From the NCBI RefSeq assembly GCF_001618145.1, contig NZ_LQNF01000032.1, positions 1 through 53,787 of the forward strand: DNA of 53,787 nt, written 5' to 3'. The notes beneath the pieces were generated by a model. The model made no database searches and had not been told where the DNA came from. It saw only the letters and a list, made by a program, of their open reading frames with translations. Every line of letters begins with the position of its first letter. The first letter of the stretch is position 1. This document shows positions 37,556-49,218 of this stretch, one piece after another. This DNA is from Oceanobacillus damuensis (GTDB lineage: Bacteria > Bacillota > Bacilli > Bacillales > Amphibacillaceae). The position numbers and the translations under genes were made by a program.

Positions 37556-37716
37556 ATATTTTGCTCGGCTATTTCAATAGCCCGTTTCACCATATTTCCG
37601 GCATCCCTTGACTTAATGCCGCCCCAGCCTTCCTGTTGCACCGTGTCGTAAAAACCTAACTCTTTGGCAATTTCTTCTTTCAAACGGTCTGACATGATCC
37701 CTCTGCGTCTTCCCAT
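37537..37716 (-). CDS. sspF: Small acid-soluble spore protein SspF (alpha/beta type)
   Basis: A 59-residue protein: [40 protein letters not shown], then [12 protein letters not shown]. This is the alpha/beta SASP fold, including the [12 protein letters not shown] region that binds spore DNA. GGGG lies upstream of the ATG. It sits between veg and ispE, as in B. subtilis. Confidence 0.95.
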   Translation of the reverse strand: MGRRRGIMSDRLKEEIAKELGFYDTVQQEGWGGIKSRDAGNMVKRAIEIAEQNMQKGRS

Positions 37717-37796
37717 GAAAGAACAACCCCTTTCTGTTTGAGTTCTTCTTACGACATTGTTAGCTTGTGCCGATTTCTTAGATAAACACCAGTCAG

Positions 37797-37825
37797 AAGT
37801 ATGTAGTAAAGGAAATATTTAATAC
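37797..37825 (-). promoter_or_regulatory. Possible sspF sigma-G promoter
   Basis: Minus strand: GTATT (37821-37825), 17-nt spacer, CATACTT (37797-37803). Each box has one mismatch to the sigma-G consensus. SASP genes are sigma-G dependent, but the leader would be long (about 75 nt). Confidence 0.35.
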
Positions 37826-37888
37826 TTCAATCAGATAAGTATCTTGTCAGGAATGAAGGGGAAAATAGAAAAAACAGTAGACAGATGC

Positions 37889-38152
37889 CTACTGTTCCAT
37901 TAATAACGCTTTATTTCCTTCAAGGAAATTTAACTCTACCGTTTCTGTTAAAATGTCTGCATAGCTGTATGAAACACGTTCGAATGCATTCTCGTCTTGG
38001 TCAAGCTCAACGATAAAGACGGAAGGATACGTTTCTGCCAAGACTCCCGAACGAATTATCGTTTTCCTTCTGCCACCGTTGGCTTTTAATTTCAACCTTT
38101 TACCTACATGACTTTCAAGACCTTGCTTAATTTCGATTAATGTTTTAGCCAC
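37889..38152 (-). CDS. veg: Veg protein (biofilm-associated)
   Basis: An 87-residue protein nearly identical over its middle to B. subtilis Veg ([43 protein letters not shown]). Veg affects biofilm formation through SinR; the biochemistry is unclear. Translation starts at GTG 38152, with GAGGTGG upstream, giving M-A-K-T-L. Two strong tandem sigma-A promoters precede it, as for the heavily transcribed B. subtilis gene. Confidence 0.96.
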   Translation of the reverse strand: MAKTLIEIKQGLESHVGKRLKLKANGGRRKTIIRSGVLAETYPSVFIVELDQDENAFERVSYSYADILTETVELNFLEGNKALLMEQ

Positions 38153-38174
38153 TAGACTCCACCTCACTAAGTTT

Positions 38175-38245
38175 ATTCTAACATAAACACGTCCAACAGT
38201 CAAATAAAACTTAATATTATATCAGTAAGTTATTTTTCCTGTCAA
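38175..38245 (-). promoter_or_regulatory. Tandem veg promoters
   Basis: Minus strand: P1 TTGACA (38240-38245), 18 nt, TATAAT (38216-38221). P2 TTGACT (38198-38203), 17 nt, TAGAAT (38175-38180). Both are near consensus. Confidence 0.85.
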
Positions 38246-38384
38246 CAATAAAATTTGTCTATTTCCTATATTATTTGTAATTATTAACAATATATGTATG
38301 ATTTTGCCGAAAAATTTTATTCATACTTGTCCATCCAAACCATTGAAGGCCCTCTCCCTTTTCATCAAAAAGGAGTGGCCTTTT

Positions 38385-39260
38385 TCACTCTTGTTCTTCT
38401 TCATTTTCCGCAAGATAAGGCATACCAGTCCGGAGCAGACCTCTTGTCTCAACTCCACCCATTCCCTTATCTCCGGTAAGTGTATTCCTCAGTGCATCCC
38501 ATACACTGACACTTTCCATAAAAGGAGTATAGGCAATTTTTGCTGCAATATAAACAGGGTCGAGAGCGTGAATATTTACCCTTAAAGGAGAGCTGGCAAA
38601 ATTAGCACCTGCACGGATCAGCGATTCAAAATGAGATTGACATGCTCCAGCAAAAATGATGAGCTGATCCAGATTGGGATTGATTCTCCTTGCCTCTCTT
38701 ACCGTTTCGGCAAAATACTTCGAATGTCTGTATGCATGTAAGTCGTTTTTTAATCCTTTGTTTTTTGAATAGGAATCGTGCCCTGTAATAACAATAATAT
38801 CAGGCTGTATTCGCTCCACCAGATTTCCAATCTCATCAGGCATTTCCTTTTCATGGATATGGATTCCATGAACCTGCAGACCGATACGTTGATATAAAGA
38901 AATGCATTTTCTTAAATATGTCTGATCTCCATCCAAATGAAGGACTTTAGCAGGCAATTGAAAGAATTTCCCCTCATTCAGGTAACCGTCAGTTGATTGA
39001 TAGGTTCTTTTTTCCTTCATCAGCTGAAAATCCTGCCGGAACAAGCGATAGGAAAACTCCTCTTTCTCTTTTTCCTTCTCCTGCCTTTTAATAAGCTCCC
39101 TTCCATTCGCTATGACCAGGTCATCCATTGGGGCATCTGCCTCGAGGCGCATTTCCGCTCCCTGTATGATTGCTATATCCTTTTTAATTGCCGCTACACG
39201 AAACAGCAGGTCATGATTATAAGATTTGCGTGTAACAAGTTCACCAGTCGTTATACCCAT
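38385..39260 (-). CDS. yabG: Sporulation-specific protease YabG
   Basis: A 291-residue peptidase of the YabG family (U57), which processes coat proteins such as SpoIVA and SafA during spore maturation. Probable catalytic residues lie in VITGHDSYSKNKG (His) and IIFAGACQSHFESLIRAGA (Cys). GAGGTGG precedes the ATG. A sigma-K promoter matching consensus lies directly upstream. A hairpin (38345-38384) follows the stop, but its minus-strand T run is poor. Confidence 0.95.
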   Translation of the reverse strand: MGITTGELVTRKSYNHDLLFRVAAIKKDIAIIQGAEMRLEADAPMDDLVIANGRELIKRQEKEKEKEEFSYRLFRQDFQLMKEKRTYQSTDGYLNEGKFFQLPAKVLHLDGDQTYLRKCISLYQRIGLQVHGIHIHEKEMPDEIGNLVERIQPDIIVITGHDSYSKNKGLKNDLHAYRHSKYFAETVREARRINPNLDQLIIFAGACQSHFESLIRAGANFASSPLRVNIHALDPVYIAAKIAYTPFMESVSVWDALRNTLTGDKGMGGVETRGLLRTGMPYLAENEEEQE

Positions 39261-39289
39261 ATATCCACCTCTTAGACTTCAATCTTCTA

Positions 39290-39318
39290 TAGACTATGAG
39301 TAGGGAAGGGCTCCTGTT
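39290..39318 (-). promoter_or_regulatory. yabG sigma-K promoter
   Basis: Minus strand: AACA (39315-39318), 16-nt spacer, CATAGTCTA (39290-39298). It matches the sigma-K consensus mACm-N16-CATANNNTA fully; yabG is a sigma-K gene in B. subtilis. Confidence 0.75.
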
Positions 39319-39354
39319 CCTTACTGGATACATAAATGGAATTGTTTAGGCGAA

Positions 39355-39397
39355 TAAGAAATAGCCACTGCTTCCAAGGAGGCAATGGCTTTTTTCT
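39355..39397 (-). terminator. Terminator after ksgA
   Basis: AGCCACTGC pairs with GCAATGGCT (one G-T/A-C type irregularity), with T-rich flanks on both strands. Confidence 0.7.
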
Positions 39398-39400
39398 AGG

Positions 39401-40838
<1,438 letters not shown>

Positions 40839-40879
40839 AAATATTTCCTCCAATGAACATTTACATGACTGAAGCTTTC

Positions 40880-40927
40880 GTACAAAATAAAATAATGCTC
40901 TTATCATCATAGCATGATAAGAGCATT
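40880..40927 (-). terminator. Terminator after yabE
   Basis: AATGCTCTTATCA pairs perfectly with TGATAAGAGCATT and is followed on the minus strand by ATTTTATTTTG. Confidence 0.85.
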
Positions 40928-40953
40928 TTATCCCATTTTTTACAAACATATAA

Positions 40954-42198
40954 TTAGTCGATAATTTTTACTTGCACCGTCTTAACTCCCCAGGAATAGG
41001 CGTCAGATTTGTTTGGAACATGGATATCAATACGATTTCCTTTTATATGCCCGCCAGTGTCACCAGCGATCGCTTCTCCATAACCCTCCACCCATACTTT
41101 GGTTCCAAGAGGGATTACAGTTGGGTCAACGGCAATTACCTTCCTATTCGGATCTGCCTTCAGATTAATGCCTGTAGCAGTATACCCCGAACAGCCACTG
41201 CACTCTGCAGTAAACGCACTGGCGGTCATTGTCATGGTTTTCCCACCTGCACTGCTGCTTCCAGAGGAGTTAGCTGGACTGTTTGATTCCTTACTTGATA
41301 ATGTTACAAGATTTGCTTCTGACTTTGGCTCCGGTTCTTTCTTTGTACCGACAGCAACCACACGATTGACACTTTCGGTAACATCCTCGGTGACAAGCTC
41401 GCGTTCCACTTCTTCCCCATTGTGTTTCGTAATTTTATAGATCTTTTCGACGAATCCTTTTTCACCCTCAGAAATGACTTTTTCGTTTCCTTCTAAGAGA
41501 GTGTCGTCTTCACGTTTCTCCGTGTCAAATGCAAGTGTTTCGGTAACTACTTCTTCATCTTCACTGACACGTACGATTGTAATTGGATTTCCTTTTGATA
41601 CTTCTGCATCAAGTGCAGGTTTAACGATATCATTACTGTTTTGATCGAATCTTACTTCAGCTTCATCGAGCAGATCTTTCACCGTGCCGCCTGTTGCCAA
41701 TACCTTTTTTTCTTCACCACCGTCATTAATGGTAACTTCGTATGCTTTGGAAATTTCTATATGTAAACCATCCTCGGTTGCTTCTGCTGTATTATGTGAA
41801 ATGGAATCATGATTGGAAAATGAAAGCTCTGCTTCTTCAAAAAAAGCTTCTATTGTTTCAGCAGTCGTATGATAAATCTCTTCTTCCCCATCAATACTGA
41901 CAATTACCTTCTTGGCAGTATCGTAATTGATGGTCATTCCACTTTCGATAAGCGTATCCATCTCATGGGATAATGCATCGTGTTTTCCAACGGTTATTCC
42001 TAACTCTTCAAGCAAGCTGCCTACTGTATTTGTGTGTGTTGTTACCGTTTTTTCTTTTCCGTTATCTGCAAAAACTACTTCCGCTTTCGTTGCTTCAAAT
42101 AGTACAAATCCAGAAAATAGAATTAGCGCTAAAACACCAATACTTGAAATAACCAGCTTCTGTTTCGATGCCGGCATTAGCTTTTGAATTAATCTCAT
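40954..42198 (-). CDS. yabE: YabE-like cell-wall protein with DUF348, G5 and 3D domains
   Basis: A 414-residue exported protein: a signal anchor at about 15-35, three DUF348 repeats (about 38-205; each starts like KEKTVTTHTNTVGSLLEELG), a G5 domain (about 210-290), a Ser/Pro linker, and a C-terminal 3D domain (TASAFTAECSGCSGYTATG, AVDPTVIPLGTKVWVEGYG, AGDTGGHIKGNRIDI) with catalytic aspartates. It resembles resuscitation-promoting-factor-like wall lytic proteins of Firmicutes. A near-consensus sigma-A promoter precedes it and a strong terminator follows. Confidence 0.93.
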   Translation of the reverse strand: MRLIQKLMPASKQKLVISSIGVLALILFSGFVLFEATKAEVVFADNGKEKTVTTHTNTVGSLLEELGITVGKHDALSHEMDTLIESGMTINYDTAKKVIVSIDGEEEIYHTTAETIEAFFEEAELSFSNHDSISHNTAEATEDGLHIEISKAYEVTINDGGEEKKVLATGGTVKDLLDEAEVRFDQNSNDIVKPALDAEVSKGNPITIVRVSEDEEVVTETLAFDTEKREDDTLLEGNEKVISEGEKGFVEKIYKITKHNGEEVERELVTEDVTESVNRVVAVGTKKEPEPKSEANLVTLSSKESNSPANSSGSSSAGGKTMTMTASAFTAECSGCSGYTATGINLKADPNRKVIAVDPTVIPLGTKVWVEGYGEAIAGDTGGHIKGNRIDIHVPNKSDAYSWGVKTVQVKIID

Positions 42199-42224
42199 GC
42201 TTTTGCCTCCTTTATTCCCAACCG

Positions 42225-42253
42225 ATTATATAGACAGAAATATTTGAAGTCAA
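42225..42253 (-). promoter_or_regulatory. yabE sigma-A promoter
   Basis: Minus strand: TTGACT (42248-42253), 17-nt spacer, TATAAT (42225-42230). Confidence 0.8.
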
Positions 42254-42378
42254 AGCAATTCCGTTTACGATTAGTTTACAATTTCATTACAGGGGGTCGT
42301 CCAAATGCTAAAATTAACCAAATTTAATAGTCCCAACCGTTGCTATATGAGGATTTATCAAATATTACAAAACACGTA

Positions 42379-42416
42379 AAAAAAGAGGAGTGATGTAAGC
42401 ATCAATCCCCTTCTCC
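42379..42416 (-). terminator. Terminator after tatD
   Basis: Minus strand: GAGAAGGGGATTGATG pairs imperfectly with CATCACTCCTC, followed by seven T. A short palindrome TGTCA-atata-TGACA (about 42428-42442) precedes it. Confidence 0.8.
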
Positions 42417-42467
42417 AGCCGGTGTGCTGTCAATATATGACATAGTTTTACATTCCTATGTTAAATA

Positions 42468-43235
42468 TTACGTAATGTTAAATAAAGAAAGTCCATTTTT
42501 TGTGGTGATTTCACTCAGTTCATTAACATCCATTTCTCTTAGTTCAGCTATTTGTTCCGCTACCAATTTGACATAGGCTGGTTCATTGCGTTTTCCGCGA
42601 TTCGGATGAGGCGCCAAATATGGTGCATCGGTTTCTATCAAAAGTTTATCCAATGGTACTTGTTTGGCAACTTCTTTCGGTAATGGAGCATTTTTGAAAG
42701 TAACAGGTCCACCAAGGGAGATGTAAAAATTCATATCCAAGCATGCCTGGACATAATCTGCGGAATCATTGTAGCAATGCATGATACCCCCTACTTCGGC
42801 AGCGTTTTCCTCACGCAGAATCTCGATGATATCTTCTGTAGCCTCCCGGTTATGGATGATAATTGGCATCTTGACCTTTTTGGCCAGGCGGATCTGCTTC
42901 CGAAATACGTCTTTTTGAATATCTTTCGGTGATTTATCCCAATGATAATCCAATCCCATCTCACCAATTGCTACAACCTTTGGATGTGCTGACAATTCTT
43001 CTATCCATTCAAGATCCTGTTCAGTCATATCAATCGCATCAACCGGATGCCAGCCGACCGCCGCATAGATTGTCTCCTTCTGCTCTGCGATTTCTATGGC
43101 AAGTGGAATGGTTTCCCGGTCAAAACCTACAACAACCATATATTGCACACCTGCATCAAACGCACGCTGAATGGTTTCTTCCCGGTCTTCCTCAAACTGT
43201 CTTGCATTTAAATGTACATGGGTATCAAATAACAA
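42468..43235 (-). CDS. tatD: TatD-family metal-dependent DNase
   Basis: A TIM-barrel hydrolase (YabD) with the metal ligands of the family visible: FDTHVHL at the start, IGEMGLDYHWDKSPKD, IIIHNREATEDI, GIMHCYNDS and LIETDAPYLAPHPNRGKRNEP. A DNA-repair/RNA-proofreading exonuclease role is inferred from homologues. The start chosen is TTG 43235 (M-L-F-D-T-H), with AAGGATGG upstream; the ATG six codons earlier overlaps that binding site. It is downstream of metS. Confidence 0.95.
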   Translation of the reverse strand: MLFDTHVHLNARQFEEDREETIQRAFDAGVQYMVVVGFDRETIPLAIEIAEQKETIYAAVGWHPVDAIDMTEQDLEWIEELSAHPKVVAIGEMGLDYHWDKSPKDIQKDVFRKQIRLAKKVKMPIIIHNREATEDIIEILREENAAEVGGIMHCYNDSADYVQACLDMNFYISLGGPVTFKNAPLPKEVAKQVPLDKLLIETDAPYLAPHPNRGKRNEPAYVKLVAEQIAELREMDVNELSEITTKNGLSLFNIT

Positions 43236-43255
43236 TGCTATCCATCCTTTCATTT

Positions 43256-43287
43256 AGAAACCCCACTGAACGTTCAGCAGGGTTTCT
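43256..43287 (-). terminator. Hairpin between metS and tatD
   Basis: AGAAACCC and GGGTTTCT flank an inner CTGAACG/CGTTCAG. The stem is strong, but the 3' flank has only AAATG, so it is an attenuator or processing structure at best. Confidence 0.5.
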
Positions 43288-43291
43288 GACA

Positions 43292-45346
<2,055 letters not shown>

Positions 45347-45366
45347 TTATAAAATCTATTGTAGCT

Positions 45367-45397
45367 ATTATAACGTAATTTGCCAAATACTGTGCAA
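45367..45397 (-). promoter_or_regulatory. Possible metS promoter
   Basis: Minus strand: a perfect -10 TATAAT (45367-45372), but the best -35 TTGCAC (45392-45397) is 19 nt away. No T-box leader is visible in the roughly 55-nt leader. Confidence 0.5.
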
Positions 45398-45507
45398 TAT
45401 CTGAGCAGATTGGCAGGCTGTTTGAATATCATCTAATTTCACCAAGTTTCAACTGCATTAAACCGTCATTAAGTAAAAAAAATTTTCTTACTAATACTAC
45501 AATTTTA

Positions 45508-45567
45508 TTGACACGACAAATTATTGTTGGTATTCTATTTCTGATATAGATGTCGAAGTGTGACGTT
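45508..45567 (+). promoter_or_regulatory. abrB promoter with tandem Spo0A boxes
   Basis: TTGACA (45508-45513), 17-nt spacer, TATTCT (45531-45536). Just downstream of the start region are TGTCGAA (45551-45557), a perfect 0A box, and TGACGTT (45561-45567), a 5/7 match, 10 bp apart. B. subtilis abrB has the same pair, through which Spo0A~P represses it. Confidence 0.8.
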
Positions 45568-45663
45568 TTTTTTATAACAAAGAAAAATATACAGGAAAAT
45601 ATGAATGAAAGCCCCATTTGAAAAGCTTTTATCCGTATTTTACAAACCTTAGGGGAGGAAACA

Positions 45664-45939
45664 ATGAAGTCTACTGGAATTGTGCGTAAGGTCGATGAAC
45701 TAGGCCGAGTGGTCATACCAATTGAACTTCGTCGTACACTGGATATCCATGAGAAGGATACAATGGAAATTTACGTGGATAACGATAAAATCATTTTGAA
45801 AAAGTATAAACCCAATATGACTTGCCAAATTACGGGTGAAGTTTCTGAAGAGAACCTCTCATTGGCAAATGGGAAGCTGGTGCTCAGTCCTGAAGGTGCA
45901 CAGGCACTACTGGATGAGATACAATCACGATTAAACTAA
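45664..45939 (+). CDS. abrB: Transition-state regulator AbrB
   Basis: A 91-residue DNA-binding protein with the swapped-hairpin AbrB domain (MKSTGIVRKVDELGRVVIPI, DIHEKDTMEIYVDNDKI) and a C-terminal multimerisation region. It represses stationary-phase genes during growth; spoVG, whose AT box is visible at 35.5 kb, is a classical target in B. subtilis. GGGGAGG precedes the ATG. It is one of the few plus-strand genes here, conserved in orientation relative to metS. Confidence 0.98.
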   Translation: MKSTGIVRKVDELGRVVIPIELRRTLDIHEKDTMEIYVDNDKIILKKYKPNMTCQITGEVSEENLSLANGKLVLSPEGAQALLDEIQSRLN

Positions 45940-45981
45940 CCCGCCATATATCAAATAATGGCAAAACAATACTTACAGCGC

Positions 45982-46024
45982 AAAGAGAGCTGACGCCTGC
46001 ATACGGCACGTCAACTCTCTTTTT
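45982..46024 (+). terminator. Terminator between convergent abrB and rsmI
   Basis: AAAGAGAGCTGACG pairs with CGTCAACTCTCTTT (one mismatch), followed on the plus strand by TTTTATTT. It overlaps the rsmI stop and may serve both genes. Confidence 0.85.
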
Positions 46025-46898
46025 ATTTAATATGATAGTGTTGATAGACATCCCGTTTCGGTATGCTTCTATCTACTGCGGCCTGTTTGACAGCTTCTTT
46101 ATTGGAAAGTCCTTTTTCTACTATATAATGGTCAACATGTTCCACAATGGTTAGATCCTCCCACCATACAGAATCCTCATCGTCTTCCGCTCCATCGTTC
46201 TGACCTTCAACGACAATGACAAATTCGCCTCTAATCTCGTTTTCTTCAGCCCAGGAAATCAATTCTTCACTTGTTCCACGTACATACTCTTCAAACCGTT
46301 TCGTTAGTTCACGGGCAATTGTAACGCGCCTTATACCAAGCTGTTCATGGATAGCCTTTAATGTATCTTTGATTCGATAGGGTGATTCATAAAACAAAAG
46401 GCTGGCACGCACTCGTTTCAACCGGTTTAATTCTTCAGCCTTGTCTTTCTTTTTCCTTGGAAGAAATCCGTAGAAATAAAATTCTCCAGCAGGCAGACCT
46501 GATCCGACAAGTCCGCATAAAGCGGCATTCGCACCAGGAAGGACAACAACACGTTGATTCCTGTCAATGGCAGCTTGGACGATTTCATATCCAGGATCAG
46601 ATATTGCCGGCATTCCTGCATCACTGACTAAAGCAATCAGCTCCCCATTATCGATACGGTCAAGCAACTGATCTTCACGTGCAAGTTTATTGTGGTCATG
46701 GTAGCTGATTAAGGATGTTGGAATTTCAAAATGATTTAGAAGCTTTTTTGTGTTTCTTGTGTCTTCTGCAGCTATCAGATCAGCAGAGCGTAAAATGTTC
46801 AATGCGCGATATGTGATATCTTCCAGGTTTCCAATCGGTGTTGGAACGACATACAATGCACCTTTGGTTTCATCCTCAAAGCTTTTTTGTATTTTCAT
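46023..46898 (-). CDS. rsmI: 16S rRNA (cytidine-2'-O)-methyltransferase
   Basis: Methylates C1402 of 16S rRNA. The tetrapyrrole-methylase-like fold shows YVVPTPIGNLEDITYRAL, AAEDTRNTKKLL, LVSDAGMPAISDPG and VVVLPGANAALCGLVGSG. The 291-residue product starts at ATG 46898, with GAAGGAAGG 8 nt upstream, overlapping yazA by 23 nt. The longer upstream frame lies over yazA and is not conserved. Called yabC in B. subtilis. Confidence 0.97.
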   Translation of the reverse strand: MKIQKSFEDETKGALYVVPTPIGNLEDITYRALNILRSADLIAAEDTRNTKKLLNHFEIPTSLISYHDHNKLAREDQLLDRIDNGELIALVSDAGMPAISDPGYEIVQAAIDRNQRVVVLPGANAALCGLVGSGLPAGEFYFYGFLPRKKKDKAEELNRLKRVRASLLFYESPYRIKDTLKAIHEQLGIRRVTIARELTKRFEEYVRGTSEELISWAEENEIRGEFVIVVEGQNDGAEDDEDSVWWEDLTIVEHVDHYIVEKGLSNKEAVKQAAVDRSIPKRDVYQHYHIK

Positions 46899-47166
46899 TC
46901 GGTAAACCTTCCTTCGATAAATCCCGGATGAGTGCCATTTTTTCATTTCGGGAAAGTTGTTTGATCTGGTATTCCTTCTGCATGGCCGCTTCCTTCTCCG
47001 TAAATTTTTCGACAAAAACTACCTCGAATGGCCCTCTGCCTCTCGTATATTTTGCCCCTTTACCACTTTCATGCTTTTTCAGTCGTTTTCCCAGATCATT
47101 CGTATATCCAGTATAAAGTGTATCATCTTTGCATCGCAGTATGTATACGACATGTTCAGCTGCCAT
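46876..47166 (-). CDS. yazA: GIY-YIG nuclease-superfamily protein
   Basis: A 96-residue single GIY-YIG domain of the UPF0213 type: [20 protein letters not shown], the [17 protein letters not shown] segment and [15 protein letters not shown] with the conserved glutamate. The cellular substrate is unknown. It overlaps yabB upstream by 11 nt and rsmI downstream, so the three form one translationally coupled unit. Confidence 0.95.
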   Translation of the reverse strand: MAAEHVVYILRCKDDTLYTGYTNDLGKRLKKHESGKGAKYTRGRGPFEVVFVEKFTEKEAAMQKEYQIKQLSRNEKMALIRDLSKEGLPNENTKKL

Positions 47167-47899
47167 AAATAATATCCTCTGCTTCTTTTGTGTAAGACCC
47201 GTTTTCTTCGTATATATATAATGGAGGTAATATTTTCAAATCAGCTTTTCCATCACGGATACCTTCGACCAAAAGCATATTGGCTTCTTTTCCTTTCTTT
47301 GGGTAAACAAGCTGCATACGTTTCGGTTCCAATTTATATTTCCTGAAAAGTTCCATGATATCAACAAGCCTTCCCGGCCGATGAACCATTGCCACTTTCC
47401 CTCCAGGTCTGACATGCAATTTGCAGGCTTTGACGACGTCTTCCAATGAACAAAAAACCTCATGCCTGGCGATAGTCAAATATTCATTGTGATTATGCTC
47501 CGTGGTTGACGGTGTTTTAAAGTATGGCGGATTGCAGGTTACCACATCAAAGCTGCTCTGTCCTAATATGGGCTGCATCTCTTTCAAATCTCCGTGAATC
47601 ATCTGTAGTTGTTCATTTAACTTATTCAGCTCTATGTTTCTTTTAGCCATTTGAAAGATTCTTTCCTGTATCTCTACGCCTGTAATGCTCGCATTTGTTC
47701 TTTTTGAAAGCAGTAGCGGGATGACCCCATTTCCCGAACACAAATCCAAAATAGTTCCTCTTTTTACCGGAACATAGGCAAAATGTGCAAGTAATACGGC
47801 ATCAAGGGAAAAGGCGAAAGCAGTGGGACTTTGGATAATCTGCATGCTTTCGTCAGCCAATAAATAATCAATTCGTTCATCATCAAATAACTGTACCAT
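47156..47899 (-). CDS. yabB: SAM-dependent methyltransferase, tRNA1(Val) A37 N6-adenine type
   Basis: A 247-residue Rossmann methyltransferase with the SAM motif [15 protein letters not shown] (about residue 48) and the catalytic NPPY motif of N6-adenine methylases ([11 protein letters not shown], about 120). By family (TrmN6/YabB) it should modify A37 of tRNA1(Val). The start at the second ATG (47899) is preferred because GGAG is 6 nt upstream; for the first it would be 3. Confidence 0.93.
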   Translation of the reverse strand: MVQLFDDERIDYLLADESMQIIQSPTAFAFSLDAVLLAHFAYVPVKRGTILDLCSGNGVIPLLLSKRTNASITGVEIQERIFQMAKRNIELNKLNEQLQMIHGDLKEMQPILGQSSFDVVTCNPPYFKTPSTTEHNHNEYLTIARHEVFCSLEDVVKACKLHVRPGGKVAMVHRPGRLVDIMELFRKYKLEPKRMQLVYPKKGKEANMLLVEGIRDGKADLKILPPLYIYEENGSYTKEAEDIIYGS

Positions 47900-47961
47900 C
47901 ATTTACTCCTTATTTACATCCAATTTAATATGAAATGCCCGGAAGTTTGTTCCTTTTAGTG

Positions 47962-47991
47962 AAAAGAAAGCTGCCTCTAATTTGAGACAGC
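47962..47991 (-). terminator. Terminator after yabA
   Basis: Minus strand: GCTGTCTC pairs with GAGGCAGC (one G-T pair) and is followed by TTTCTTTTC. Confidence 0.75.
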
Positions 47992-48027
47992 AATGGAATA
48001 CTTTCTGCAAGCAGTGCAGAAAGAAAT

Positions 48028-48375
48028 TTATTTTGTTTTATCGAAGAAATCAAGACAGAATATACAGTCCTCGTTCCTTCGCGGGCTGCCAAATTCCAAA
48101 TTGCAAATATGGAAACCTTCTTCATATAATCGTGCAAGGTTGTCATATCCTTCACCAGGAAGACTTCCTTTTGCAGAATCCTTTTGTGAAGATTTCTCTG
48201 CAACTGCTTCTGTATGGTCCAGATGGTTGCGCAAGTTGTGATTCTCAACAGCAAGACGATGATTTTCCTCGAGAAGATCACTTAATCTTCCTTTCAAATC
48301 ACCAAGCTGCTCATACAACTCGCCAATTTGCTTTTCCATATCGGATACTTGATCAAATATTTCTCTGTTCCCCAC
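48028..48375 (-). CDS. yabA: Replication-initiation control protein YabA
   Basis: A 115-residue regulator that binds DnaA and DnaN to restrain initiation. Residues 5-60 form a leucine-rich coiled coil ([20 protein letters not shown]), then a linker, then a zinc domain ([25 protein letters not shown]: HxC...CxxC). The start is GTG 48375 (M-G-N-R-E), with AGGTG 7-8 nt upstream; the GTG two codons earlier lies too close to that site. Confidence 0.95.
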   Translation of the reverse strand: MGNREIFDQVSDMEKQIGELYEQLGDLKGRLSDLLEENHRLAVENHNLRNHLDHTEAVAEKSSQKDSAKGSLPGEGYDNLARLYEEGFHICNLEFGSPRRNEDCIFCLDFFDKTK

Positions 48376-48389
48376 GCCCACTCACCTCA

Positions 48390-49214
48390 TCATTCTGTGG
48401 CTTGCGCTAAAATTCCTTCATCTATTAGTTCATCTAATGTATATTCCACAACGCGTTCTTTTTCCGGAATTTCAATTTGGACAAGTCGCTCAAGTATATT
48501 CAGACCGACTACTTTTCCTTTTCCGTATGGGGTTTTAATAGCTTTCCCAATATCCGGCAAATCACGCTTCGCTGTTTCATAATCATCGTTTTCATACTTG
48601 AGGCAGCACATCAGTCTTCCGCATAATCCGGAAATTTTCGCCGGATTCAAGGAAAGGTTTTGATCTTTTGCCATTTTGATTGATACCGGTTCAAAGTCTC
48701 CCAAAAAGGTCGAACAACAGAGCATCCTTCCGCATGGACCAATACCACCGAGCATTTTTGCCTCATCACGTACACCTATTTGACGCAGTTCAATTCTCGT
48801 TTTGAACATGGAAGCAAGATCTTTTACAAGGTTTCTGAAATCGACCCGGCCGTCTGCCGTAAAATAGAAAATAATTTTGTTCCGATCGAATGTATATTCA
48901 ACCTCTACCAGATTCATATCCAGCTTGTGCTGTACAATTTTATCTGAACAGATGTGAAAAGCTTTTCCAGCTTGTTCCTGATTCTCTACTACGGTAAGTT
49001 TATCCTTCTCATCAGCAACACGAATCACCTTTTTTAAAGGAAGGACCACATCTTCTTCATCGACATGCTTATTGGTTATGACTACCTTCCCAAATTCAAT
49101 GCCGCGCACGGTCTCTACAATCACGTAACTATCCAGGGATATACTCTCTTTCCCCGGGTCAAAATAATATATTTTACCCGCTTTTTTAAAGCGAACACCT
49201 ATAACTTCTATCAT
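48390..49214 (-). CDS. ricT: RicT (YaaT), subunit of the RNase Y-specificity complex
   Basis: A 274-residue PSP1-domain protein rich in cysteines: MLGGIGPCGRMLCCSTFL and LCGRLMCCLKYE supply ligands for iron-sulfur clusters of the Y-complex (RicA-RicF-RicT), which guides RNase Y and sporulation signalling in B. subtilis. The start is ATG 49214, with GAGGTG upstream. It lies between holB and yabA, the conserved order. Confidence 0.95.
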   Translation of the reverse strand: MIEVIGVRFKKAGKIYYFDPGKESISLDSYVIVETVRGIEFGKVVITNKHVDEEDVVLPLKKVIRVADEKDKLTVVENQEQAGKAFHICSDKIVQHKLDMNLVEVEYTFDRNKIIFYFTADGRVDFRNLVKDLASMFKTRIELRQIGVRDEAKMLGGIGPCGRMLCCSTFLGDFEPVSIKMAKDQNLSLNPAKISGLCGRLMCCLKYENDDYETAKRDLPDIGKAIKTPYGKGKVVGLNILERLVQIEIPEKERVVEYTLDELIDEGILAQATE

Positions 49215-49218
49215 TATT

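Noticed and set aside
40839-40949. N-terminal extension of RNase M5 up to 40949
   Set aside because: It would be translated through the yabE terminator; the TTG at 40838 has a well-spaced GGAGG.
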